A stretch of 55,816 nt of DNA, taken from contig JAAZPS010000055.1 of assembly GCA_012797095.1 (NCBI GenBank), positions 1 through 55,816 on the forward strand, read 5' to 3'. Of the stretch, positions 23,648 to 31,459 are shown one piece after another (positions within the stretch are counted from its first letter, which is position 1; the number at the start of each line of letters is the position of its first letter). A program made the position numbers and the translations under genes. The notes under the pieces were generated by a model that saw only the letters and a program-made list of their open reading frames with translations, was not told the origin of the DNA and made no database searches. The stretch is from Bacillota bacterium (GTDB lineage Bacteria; Bacillota; Dethiobacteria; DTU022).

Positions 23648-24513
23648 CTTTGCTCTCCCCCCGGTGGATTCAGAAATTTAATGATTTCGGTAACTGCTTC
23701 ACCAATATTGAGCACTCCCGTCGGCACGGCAAACCCCTTCTCCCGCAAAAGCTGCATGATCTCGATCACCTGCGGCGGCTCCAGACCGATCTGCTGCAGC
23801 CGGTCGATCCTGCTCAGCACCTCCCGGGCAGGACCGTCGTCGATAATTTTACCCTGATCCATGGTGATGATCCGATCCACCAGGCGGGCAACATCGTCCA
23901 TGCTGTGAGAGATCAAGATCACGGTGATCTTTTTTTCCCGGTGCAGCGCTTTGACCACATCGAGGATCTCCTTACGGCCCCGTGGGTCCAGCCCTGCAGT
24001 AATCCCGTCAAGAATCAGAACCTTGGGCCGGCAGGCCAACACCCCGGCGATGGCCGCCCTTTTCTTCTGCCCCCCGCTTAAAGAGAAGATATCCCGGTGG
24101 AAAAAGGTGTCGAAATCGAGCCCGACCAGCTGCATCGTCTCCCTGATTCTCTGCTGAACCTCCGCCGGCGAGCATCTCTGGCGGGTCGGCCCGAAGGCGA
24201 TATCCTCTCCAACCGTGGTTTTAAAGAGCTGATGTTCGGGGTTTTGAAAAACATAGCCCACCTTGAATCTGATCTGGACCAGATCGGTCTTGCGGTTGGC
24301 GGTATCTTTTCCGTCAATCAGCACCCGGCCGCTTTTGGGGATAAACAGGGCGTTGAAATACTGGCCCAGGGTCGATTTGCCGGACTGGGATGGACCGATT
24401 AGACCGACAAATTCCCCATCATCAATATGCAGGCTGATGTTGAACAGAGCCTGCCGGGCAAAGGGGGTCCCTTCCTTGTATGTATGGTTCAGACTTTCGA
24501 TTTCAATTGGCAT
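23638..24513 (-). CDS. ecfA2: ECF transporter ATPase EcfA2 with Walker B Glu replaced
   Basis: A 291-residue ABC ATPase. Walker A is GPSQSGKST (40-48), Q-loop GYVFQNPEHQ, signature LSGGQ (145-149), and switch His in LISHSMDD. Walker B reads VLILDGITAGLD: the catalytic Glu after Asp169 is Gly170 (codon GGG at 24004-24006). The composite site using this Walker B pairs with the LSEGQ signature of EcfA1, also altered. The gene overlaps EcfA1 by 25 bases and EcfT by ten. Hydrolysis is expected mainly at the other site. The family assignment is certain; the effect on activity is inference. Confidence 0.94.
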   Translation of the reverse strand: MPIEIESLNHTYKEGTPFARQALFNISLHIDDGEFVGLIGPSQSGKSTLGQYFNALFIPKSGRVLIDGKDTANRKTDLVQIRFKVGYVFQNPEHQLFKTTVGEDIAFGPTRQRCSPAEVQQRIRETMQLVGLDFDTFFHRDIFSLSGGQKKRAAIAGVLACRPKVLILDGITAGLDPRGRKEILDVVKALHREKKITVILISHSMDDVARLVDRIITMDQGKIIDDGPAREVLSRIDRLQQIGLEPPQVIEIMQLLREKGFAVPTGVLNIGEAVTEIIKFLNPPGGEQSWN

Positions 24514-25343
24514 AGACTGCTGACAAGCTCCTCTGCATGCAAAATACCCGGGTCTACCGGAAACCCTCTTTTTTTAAGCTCACCAGCCAGCTGCGCGGAG
24601 ACCGGTATATCGAGACCGGCAGCTTCGAGCAGGGCGGTCCGGTTGAAGATATCCTCCGGGGGGCCGTCCCTCTTGATCGCTCCATGATCCATGACTGCAA
24701 CCCGTTTGAAGTGAACCGCTTCGCTCATGAAATGAGTGATGAAGACAATGGCGATCCCTTCCTCGCGATTCAGTTTTTTCAAACTCTCGAGGACCTGTCT
24801 TCGCCCGAATGGATCCAGCAGCGCCGTCGGTTCATCGAGAACGATGCAATCGGGTTTCATCGCCAGAACACCGGCGATGGCGACGAGCTGTTTTTGCCCT
24901 TCCGACAGATGGCAGATCGATTCGCGGCGGTACTTGAATATATTCAGGGCAGAAAGCGCATGATTGACCCGTCTCCTGATCTCTGCAGGGGGAACCCCCA
25001 GATTCTCGGGGCCAAAGGCGACATCCTCCTCCACGATGGAGCTGATCAGCTGATTATCGGGATTCTGAAAGACCATCCCGACCCTTTTGCGGATCTCTTT
25101 GATCTTTTCCGGATCGCTGTTAGCGGTGGAGATACCGCGGATGAGCACCTTGCCGGTGGTTGGAACAAGCAGCCCGTTGAAGTGGCGGGCCAGTGTCGAT
25201 TTCCCCGATCCATTCGGACCGATAATGGCCAAAAACTCGCCCCTGTTGATCTGCAGATCGATCTTCTTTAACGCCCGGACGGGATCTGCAAAACCGGATT
25301 CGTAGGTAAAGGTTGCCTCTTTGAATTCAATAAGGTATTCCAC
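24489..25343 (-). CDS. ecfA1: ECF transporter ATPase EcfA1
   Basis: A 284-residue ABC ATPase with intact Walker A GPNGSGKST (42-50), Q-loop GMVFQNPDNQ, Walker B CIVLDEPTALLD with Glu171, and switch His in FITHFMSE. Its signature is LSEGQ (146-150) rather than LSGGQ. The start at 25343 follows a good ribosome site (GGAGGTTAACCGTGG on the coding strand). It is the first of three overlapping genes for the ECF energising module. Upstream, 286 bases of AT-rich DNA separate it from the TPM protein gene. Confidence 0.95.
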   Translation of the reverse strand: MEYLIEFKEATFTYESGFADPVRALKKIDLQINRGEFLAIIGPNGSGKSTLARHFNGLLVPTTGKVLIRGISTANSDPEKIKEIRKRVGMVFQNPDNQLISSIVEEDVAFGPENLGVPPAEIRRRVNHALSALNIFKYRRESICHLSEGQKQLVAIAGVLAMKPDCIVLDEPTALLDPFGRRQVLESLKKLNREEGIAIVFITHFMSEAVHFKRVAVMDHGAIKRDGPPEDIFNRTALLEAAGLDIPVSAQLAGELKKRGFPVDPGILHAEELVSSLCQLKSKV

Positions 25344-25629
25344 GGTTAACCTCCGGTACGCCTGGGTTGCAATGATCTCTGGGGCTGAATATGGGGTAAG
25401 CAGGGAACCAATGTTTTACTTCTACATGAAGCGGCTTATTCCTGTCATCTTCTGAAATGTCATTATTGATACATTTTGCCCATTTAATCAAATTATTATA
25501 AAAATAATAATAATAGATCTCTTGAGCCGAGTCATCGATAATCCTGGGGAAAATTCTACAGACTGGCAGTGCCGCACGGGTAGCCCTCCAGACCGGAAAA
25601 TGATGAGCTGGAAGGTGCCTTATCCGGAA

Positions 25630-26460
25630 CTAGCGGCTGGCACCGCCCCCGCCGGAAGAGCCGCCGCCAAAGCCGCCTCCCCCGAAACCTCCCCCTCCGA
25701 AACCGCCGCCACCGAAGGTGCCCCCGCCGAAGCCGCCGCTGCCAAAGGGGCCCTGGCCGGAACTCCCGAAACCGCCGGGCGGAAATCCGCGCCAGTGACG
25801 CCGGCCAAATAGTATGGAGATGAGCGGAATGATCAGAATAAGAATCAACAGAGGGATAAAGATAAAGCCCGCCGGACCAAACCCGCCTTTCGATCGATCG
25901 CGGTACTCTTCCAGCGGCGCAAGGACTCCCTCCGGATCGACGCCGTATTCAGCAGCAACCTCTGCTGCCAGGGCCAAGTAGCCCTGCCGGATCCCGGCCG
26001 CATAATCCTTGCTGTGCCACTCGGGAAGCACATATTGATCGAGGATATAGCCTGCTTTACCATCGGGGATGGCCCCCTCGAGGCCGTAGCCCACCTCGAT
26101 GCGCACCTTGCCGCCCTGATCGGCGAGCAGCCTTTCCCGGTCCACCAGAAGCAGGAGCCCGTTATCTTTATCCTTCTTGCCCAAACCCCAGCTGCGAAAG
26201 AGCGACAGGGCGTACTCCTCGATCGGTTTTCCCTCCAGGCCTTCCACCGTAACCAGAACCAGCTCCGCTCCTGTTTTACGCTCCAGCGCATCTCCGATGG
26301 CGGAAAGCTCTGCTACTGTAGCCGCATCTATCAGGTTGCCGAAATCATTCACGTACGCAGCGCTCTCCGGGGGCGGCATGATCGCCTCGACAGGGACTGT
26401 TCCCCAGAAGGAGGCAAAAAAAATGATCACGGCTACACTTATCCGCAGCGCTTGTTTCAC
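25630..26460 (-). CDS. TPM-domain membrane protein with Gly-rich tail
   Basis: A 276-residue exported protein: signal peptide or helix at 5-27, a TPM domain (about 30-180; YVNDFGNLID, GAELVLVTVEGL, GLLLLVDRERLL, VRIEVGYGLEGAIPD), a membrane helix near 200-220, and a tail of about 60 residues built of Gly, Phe and Ser ending GGGGASR. TPM proteins occur next to LemA, as here, and have been linked to photosystem II repair in plants and to acid phosphatase activity. The function in bacteria is not settled. It is 61 bases downstream of lemA on the same strand and is probably cotranscribed. Confidence 0.9.
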   Translation of the reverse strand: MKQALRISVAVIIFFASFWGTVPVEAIMPPPESAAYVNDFGNLIDAATVAELSAIGDALERKTGAELVLVTVEGLEGKPIEEYALSLFRSWGLGKKDKDNGLLLLVDRERLLADQGGKVRIEVGYGLEGAIPDGKAGYILDQYVLPEWHSKDYAAGIRQGYLALAAEVAAEYGVDPEGVLAPLEEYRDRSKGGFGPAGFIFIPLLILILIIPLISILFGRRHWRGFPPGGFGSSGQGPFGSGGFGGGTFGGGGFGGGGFGGGGFGGGSSGGGGASR

Positions 26461-26521
26461 CAGATTCTCCCCTTAAAAAGATCTGTCAGATAGGGCAAAG
26501 AAAGCGATTCCCGCTTGCCGC

Positions 26522-27094
26522 TTACTCGTTGAACTCAACCTCGGGGACAGTATGGGCTCCTTCATCGGCCTCAAAGTAAGCCCTGCTGCCAAAACCGAAC
26601 AACCGGGCGATGAGCAGGGTCGGGAAGCGGCGAACAGCGGCATTGATCTCGTTTACCGAACCGTTGTAATCCCGCCGGGCCACGGCGATACGGTTTTCGG
26701 TGCCGGCCAGTTCGTCCTGCAGCTGGCGGAAATTGGCATCGGCTTTCAATTCGGGATAATTTTCGACAATTGCCAGCAGCCGGGACAGGGCGCCGGACAG
26801 CTCCAGATCGGCGGCGGCAGCGGATTCGGGGTCGCCCACCGCTCCGGCCAGTCTCGCCCGGGCGGAGCTGACGCTGTCGATGACCTCTCTTTCATGAGCG
26901 GCATAGCCCTTGACCGTGGCGACCAGGTTGGGGATCAGATCGAGGCGCCGCTGCAGCTGGTTTTCAACCTGGCTCCAGTTGTTGTTGACCTGTTCATCCA
27001 GGTTGACCAGGCGGTTATAACTTCCGGCCAGCGGTAGGGCCAGGATCAGCACCAGAACGACCACTCCAAGCAAGATCTTCAATCCGGTTTTCAT
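26522..27094 (-). CDS. lemA: LemA family protein
   Basis: A 190-residue protein with one N-terminal membrane helix (residues 6-24) and a long four-helix LemA domain outside: YNRLVNLDEQVNNNWSQVE, LDLIPNLVATVKGYAAHE and NYPELKADANFRQLQDELAGTE are the family signatures (the last given in part as YPELKADANFRQLQ). The C-terminus FPTLLIARLFGF is typical. Function unknown; it commonly sits with a TPM protein, as here. The ribosome site AGAAGGAGG precedes the start. A decayed second copy lies at 28918-29250. Confidence 0.93.
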   Translation of the reverse strand: MKTGLKILLGVVVLVLILALPLAGSYNRLVNLDEQVNNNWSQVENQLQRRLDLIPNLVATVKGYAAHEREVIDSVSSARARLAGAVGDPESAAAADLELSGALSRLLAIVENYPELKADANFRQLQDELAGTENRIAVARRDYNGSVNEINAAVRRFPTLLIARLFGFGSRAYFEADEGAHTVPEVEFNE

Positions 27095-27341
27095 TGCACT
27101 GCCTCCTTCTGTAGCCAGCTCCAGGGTATTGATCTATATTCAATTTGCACCACTATTTTAACTTAAAAATAAGGGAACGTAAAGAGTGTCCGGGGAATTG
27201 AACCGGTACACAGCAACTTGAACCCTTATTTTTATCAGGGAAAAAGATCCGGTCGGGGTTGAAGCCCCTGCAGTGATGCAGATCTGGGATGATGGGGCGG
27301 TTGTCTATTCAAACTTTCTCGGGCGGGTTGCCGGGCGAACT

Positions 27342-27890
27342 TTACGCCTGGCGGGGCCGGCTGTCAGCCTCAAAACCTCTGATCCGCTGCAGCCCCAAAA
27401 CAAGAATAACCGTGATGATGGTTCCGATGATCAGCTCGATAATACCGTGTGAAACAGCGACGAAAAGAGCGCCGGCAAAGGGCAGATATCCCCGTAGAAC
27501 GACCATCCCCAGAACAAGTACGGTGTTGGTGGCGCTGCCGACAGCCCCGCCCAACGCTATGGCAAAAACCCGGTTAATTCTTCTGGTGGCGGCGTAAGCG
27601 AAATAGGCGAAAACACCGATAAACAGCCGTGGCAGGATCGCTACCAGGGGATCGGCAAACAAAGGGCTGTCCGCTCTTAAAAAGCTGATGATCCCGAAAA
27701 TCAGTCCGATCAGGAAGCCGACTACGGGCCCTTCAAGGATCCCCCCCAAAATGGCCGGTATATGCATGATCGTCATATTCCCTGCCGGGGTGGGGGCGGG
27801 GATAAAACCGAGAAAGGGGATATAACCCATTAAAATAGCGATCCCCCCCAGTATACCGGATATAACGATCTTGCGGGTTGTAAGTTTCAA
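27342..27890 (-). CDS. ECF transporter S component (substrate-binding membrane protein)
   Basis: A 182-residue hydrophobic protein with about six membrane helices and the S-component patterns MHIPAILGGILEGPVVGFL and LPRLFIGVFAYFAY, with short loops. It binds the vitamin or other substrate and docks on EcfT. I start at TTG 27890 (product MKLTTRKIVISG) because AAGGAGGAG is six bases upstream; TTG 27914 has none. Substrate is not identifiable; the fold resembles the pantothenate/cobalamin-precursor group, and panB in the window is only suggestive. The three energising genes are 2 kb downstream on the same strand. Confidence 0.87.
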   Translation of the reverse strand: MKLTTRKIVISGILGGIAILMGYIPFLGFIPAPTPAGNMTIMHIPAILGGILEGPVVGFLIGLIFGIISFLRADSPLFADPLVAILPRLFIGVFAYFAYAATRRINRVFAIALGGAVGSATNTVLVLGMVVLRGYLPFAGALFVAVSHGIIELIIGTIITVILVLGLQRIRGFEADSRPRQA

Positions 27891-28219
27891 CAGCAACTCC
27901 TCCTTTATGAGCAAATGTTGAGAAAAGATAACAATCTTTCTTTGAATTCTACGTCAACCCCCGAAATCCTTTATTTAATTTTATTACCAGTTCAGGACCT
28001 AATTTACAAAACGGCGGTGTATTCACCTCAGTCTATTTGCCAGTGTTGCAGTCTCTATCAAAAACAGATCGGTGATCAAAGGAGCTGGTAAAACAAATAT
28101 TTGGAAGGGCAGTCTGTTTCAAAATGCTGAAGAAGATCTTTTGAAGCCGGCGCGGGGCAAAGAAGTTACCGAAAAACATCCCAACATTAATCACCGGGAA
28201 CAGGCCAAAGAACCAGCTG
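27891..28219. other. Intergenic region between S component and HAD genes
   Basis: Contains the minus-strand promoter at 27928-27957. Beyond it I see only AT-rich, non-coding sequence; short frames here lack ribosome sites and similarity. Confidence 0.5.
27928..27957 (-). promoter_or_regulatory. Probable promoter of the S component gene
   Basis: On the minus strand TTGACG (27957-27952), an 18-base spacer and TGTTAT (27933-27928). The predicted leader is only about 30 bases, too short for a riboswitch. Confidence 0.5.
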
Positions 28220-28687
28220 TTAACCCCTGAGCACGGAAAGAAGCCTTTTTTCATCCAGCAGCAGATCAAGGGCCTCCTCGCTGGATCTAACCAGCACGTT
28301 GGCGGTAGCAAGCAGCGGCGCGTACAAGCCCTCTGATTCGAGTACAGCGATCGACAGCGCTGCCGCGTTGAACATGAGCAGGTCGTTTCTCCCGTTGCCG
28401 ATGCAGGCGCAGAAAGGCCCGCCCAGCCTATCGGCAAACCGATATTTGCTCTCTCCGGCATGAGCGGTACTGTAAATCTCGAGCGTGACCGGCAGCCCCG
28501 CCAGCTCCCTGGCTGCGGTTTTCTGCGTGTCGGAGGTGAGAACATAGAGACGGTAATTTTCCGCCAAGCGGGCGATGCGCTGCTTCACGCCTTCCTTGAT
28601 CAATCCATCCACGGCAATGGTGCCGTTGAAGTCCATGAGCACATTTTCCAGCGTTAAGATTCCATATCCGGGGATCTCAAATCTCAT
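28220..28687 (-). CDS. HAD-superfamily hydrolase (soluble P-type ATPase-like)
   Basis: A 155-residue HAD protein. Motif I is MDFNGTIA with the nucleophile Asp, motif II is the Thr in VLTSDT, motif III the Lys in ESKYRF, and motif IV is GNGRNDLLM. The DFNGT form and small size match the soluble P-type-ATPase-like group, where the second Asp of DxD is replaced. Substrate is unknown. I start at ATG 28687 (MRFEIPGYG), eight bases after TAGGAG; a TTG at 28708 lacks a ribosome site. It is upstream of the S component on the same strand but separated by 329 bases. Confidence 0.88.
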   Translation of the reverse strand: MRFEIPGYGILTLENVLMDFNGTIAVDGLIKEGVKQRIARLAENYRLYVLTSDTQKTAARELAGLPVTLEIYSTAHAGESKYRFADRLGGPFCACIGNGRNDLLMFNAAALSIAVLESEGLYAPLLATANVLVRSSEEALDLLLDEKRLLSVLRG

Positions 28688-28766
28688 TGTCATCTCTCCT
28701 ACCAGCAAAAACTTTTTTCTTCTTTACCCCACCCCCCAATAACTGATCACGGGGACGGTGACTTTT

Positions 28767-28907
28767 GAGTCAAGGGGACGGTGACTTTGACTCACCACAT
28801 CAGGGTCAGCTTTGAGTCAAGGGGACGGTGACTTTGACTCACCACATCAGGGTCAGCTTTGAGTCAAGGGGACGGTGACTTTGACTCACCACATCAGGGT
28901 CAGCTTT
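28767..28907 (+). repeat. Three tandem copies of a 47-bp repeat
   Basis: Units start at 28767, 28814 and 28861 and are identical. Each contains the 27-base quasi-palindrome GAGTCAA-GGGGACGGTGACT-TTGACTC plus a 20-base tail that ends CAGCTTT. A partial unit (GGGGACGGTGACTTTT, 28751-28766) precedes them. The same 27 bases occur in opposite orientation at 34118 and 34189. Confidence 0.95.
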
Positions 28908-28917
28908 GGCCTTTACT

Positions 28918-29250
28918 GCCTGAAAGCAGTCTCCGGGCCAAACCCGAATACCGGGATGCGGTCACAGCAGGAAAAGCGGCGTACGGCAGCGTTGATCTTT
29001 TCGCCATGGTGTTGCTAAATCTATCTGCGCCCAGTCCAGGCCGGTTCGCCCGACAGTCGAAAAAAGTTGGCGTCGGCCTTCAGCTCAGGATACTATAACG
29101 ATCGCCTCCCAGTTCACGTTTGGCGTAACCCTTTACTTCGGGGCAAAGCGGTACTGCAGCTTTGTTTCAGTGGTTATTTATCAGCGCCCTGGCCGGGTTG
29201 ATCAGGTTGTTGCGATTCCCGGCCAGTACCAACAATAAAACAACCCCCAC
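28918..29250 (-). pseudogene. Decayed second copy of lemA
   Basis: The stretch aligns by eye with the intact lemA at 26560-27040 on the same strand. Matching blocks in order are AAGCGGCG..GGCAGCGTTGATC, TTGGCGTCGGCCTTCAG, GGCGTAACCCTTTAC and GGGTTGATCAGGTTGTTGCG (each close to its lemA counterpart). Internal deletions shorten it to about 330 bases and several frames are broken. It is a duplication that has lost function, placed right behind the 47-bp repeats. Confidence 0.75.
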
Positions 29251-29493
29251 CTGCAATAGTTACGCAATTTTGTTTTGCTCAATAAATTGTATCCCAAACT
29301 GCTGATACGGTAAAGGTACAGGTTAACAGGCAAGTACTTGATATTTCCCGCAGTTTTACCGCGAGCGGCAAAGGAAAGCACAGGTGAATTTCTTTGATGA
29401 ACTATCCAATGCCATGAACAAGTGATATGGTTACTTTGGAACAATTGGATGATTATAAAAGTGATGGCAAAGATATTCCGTGGAGGCGCTTGC

Positions 29494-30057
29494 ATGATCA
29501 ATAAAACTTGGCCTGTGCTTCTTTTGCAGTTGATATTCCTGCTCCATAACTGTACAGCCTGCAGCCCGGACAACCGCTTGCTGTACGATCCCAATTTTGA
29601 TGAGCATGCGCAATGCCTTGATGCTTCTGAAAGTCCCAACTTTGATTACTCTTGCACCATAGAGGTCAACGGACAGCCACCTGAAGGAAGTTGCCTATCC
29701 CTGGTCTATAATGTAAATATTCTTCTCAAGGGCAAAACGGCGTCTTATGAAAATGTATGCGTAACCTGCCTGCTGAACAGTGTCGTTCAGGATTTACTGA
29801 GTAACAGCCGCAAATATTTCGGTACTGATGTCTCCGAACAGATCACCCTTTCAAAAGAGAATTCCGCTTTGGGAGTTGCCTTGAGCACCTGGATTGAAGA
29901 TGCTGTACCCCGGTCCCAACTGCAAAACTGTTTAGAAAAGCCTTTCAAGGTAAAGGTTAAATGGGCTCACGGGGAGGAGTATGTTCTCATAGATGATCAA
30001 GAAATTAAGTTGTACTCTGTCGAAAATGGGCAAACAGGCGGGGAAGAAAGGTGGTGA
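29494..30057 (+). CDS. Putative lipoprotein of unknown function
   Basis: A 187-residue protein not recognised. It begins with a hydrophobic export signal (WPVLLLQLIFLLHN) ending in Cys20 and Cys23 (NCTAC), so a lipoprotein anchor is likely though the lipobox is imperfect. The rest is acidic, with further Cys residues (QCLDA, YSCTIEV, SCLSLVY, NVCVTCLL, QNCLEK), which could form disulfides or bind metal. ATG 29494 follows GTGGAGG. Base composition is lower in GC than the neighbours, suggesting an acquired segment. It precedes the HMA protein gene by four bases, so a joint metal-related role is plausible. Confidence 0.7.
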   Translation: MINKTWPVLLLQLIFLLHNCTACSPDNRLLYDPNFDEHAQCLDASESPNFDYSCTIEVNGQPPEGSCLSLVYNVNILLKGKTASYENVCVTCLLNSVVQDLLSNSRKYFGTDVSEQITLSKENSALGVALSTWIEDAVPRSQLQNCLEKPFKVKVKWAHGEEYVLIDDQEIKLYSVENGQTGGEERW

Positions 30058-30061
30058 TTCT

Positions 30062-30274
30062 GTGACCACGAAAACTGCGGAACTCATGGTGGAAGGTATC
30101 TCTTGCAACCATTGCGTTGCGTTGGTCAAAAAGGCTTTGGAGCAATTAAGTGGAATCCAGCGGGTCGAGGTGGATCTAAAGGCAAAAAGGGTACACGTTG
30201 AATATGATCCGGCAGCAGTGAATTACGAGTCCATGAAAAAGGCCGTTGAAAATCAGGGCTACCGGTTAGTATGA
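30062..30274 (+). CDS. Heavy-metal-associated (CopZ-like) small protein
   Basis: A 70-residue single HMA domain with a ferredoxin-like fold. The metal-binding motif is GISCNHC (Cys15, Cys18), preceded by a strand ELMVE and followed by helix VALVKKALEQL and RVEVDLKAKRVHVEYD. Members carry Cu(I) or other soft metals to P-type ATPases or regulators. Start is GTG 30062 after AAGGTGGTGA. It lies four bases behind the lipoprotein gene and forms an operon with it. No copper ATPase is in the window. Confidence 0.9.
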   Translation: MTTKTAELMVEGISCNHCVALVKKALEQLSGIQRVEVDLKAKRVHVEYDPAAVNYESMKKAVENQGYRLV

Positions 30275-30851
30275 AATTCCCAATTCGGCAACCGACAACA
30301 TAGATCTTTATCAGGGCTGCGTAATGTGAGAATTACCTGGAAGGGTAATTGGCAATTTGCTGTTTAGGAAAAATTAATTCAAAGGTACAACTTTTAACCC
30401 CGAGAATTGTAGAAAACAGCTCTAACAACCCCTAAATTATGAAGGAAAGAGCATCCATAAAAGGTCGTTACACGTTTCTAAGTTTCCGGAGCCACGATCG
30501 TAAATTAACTGATGCTTGTGAGTAAAATGTTGGTGGGGGGAGGGGATTGGAAAAACCAGCTTTAAGCAGGAGAAGAGAGACCTCATTCCGGAAGGTAGTG
30601 TTGTGAGAAAAACAACCAACGGAGGAGGCCTCTCAAGTAATAGTGATGTGGTTTAGGACTACTGGCAAACAAGACCCAGCGGTATTTTGAAAAATGTTTT
30701 CTGGAGCGAGGAAATTTACCCGTTAGGTATTGACACAGTGAACTGATGCGATTTCTTGAAGCAGAAAGCTAGGGCATGATATAATTGGATCATTCGGATG
30801 GGTCAGGAGTTGATGGGATGACCGACCAGAGAACCGATGGCCATGATCTGA
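30275..30851. other. Non-coding stretch before the transposase remnant
   Basis: About 580 bases without a supportable gene. Base composition is lower in GC than the surroundings. A purine-rich segment around 30530-30640 and AT-rich tracts may be remains of an insertion; I could not recognise any element. Confidence 0.5.
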
Positions 30852-31263
30852 TGTCCCCGAAGAAGTCCATTTCATGGAGCTGCCCAAACTATTTGATGAA
30901 AAGATCTCTCTTGTCTAGGACGCCCCCGTTGTGCAATGGATGACCTTTATCGACGGAAAATAGAAGGGGGTGATGGAAGTGCTGGCTCAAAAAAACAAGG
31001 ATATCAAAAGCGCCTATGACCTGTTGCAGATCATTAGCCAGGATGAAAAAGCGAGAATGATCTATGAAGCCAGACAAGCGGAGATCCACGATCAGTTGAC
31101 CCGCCTTCATTCAGCTCATCAAAAAGGTAGGTTCGAGGGCAAGGCCGGGGGCTTGGAAGAAGCCAAAGTTAACTTTGCCAGACTGATGCTGTCGGAAGGC
31201 GAAGATATAGTCAAGATCGTTAATTACACCGGTCTGTCCAGGGAAGAAATGGGAAAATTGTAG
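30852..31263 (+). pseudogene. Remnant of an Rpn/PD-(D/E)XK-type transposase
   Basis: C-terminal part of a recombination-promoting nuclease/putative transposase. Reading the frame gives DVPEEVHFMELPKLFDEK, then a TAG stop (30916-30918), APVVQWMTFIDGK, a second TAG (30961-30963), and KDIKSAYDLLQIISQDEKAR with YEARQAEIHDQLTR. The two stops are in one frame with the rest, and the N-terminal nuclease domain is missing. The open stretch after the second stop (from ATG 30970, 97 residues) may still be translated but lacks the catalytic part. Confidence 0.8.
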
Positions 31264-31459
31264 CTGCGCAGAGTAAAAAGCCGTTGCTGCAACTCGCATT
31301 ATTTACGGCAGGCGGAATATAGGAAAGCAGTTGAAACAGACCAATAGGACAGGACTCCGTTAGGTAAACCGCAATGTAAGTATTACCCGCTACCAATAGC
31401 CAGTATTCCACTTATCTGACTTGCACTAAACCCTGTAACCGCCGGGGGGGTGATCACCT

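Noticed and set aside
27921..27957. Riboswitch before the ECF S component
   Set aside because: The leader after the predicted promoter is only about 30 bases.
28767..28907. CRISPR array
   Set aside because: The 47-bp units are identical throughout, with no variable spacers and no cas genes nearby.
30437..30619. Small minus-strand protein of 60 residues
   Set aside because: No ribosome site or similarity; the sequence is in a patch of decayed DNA.
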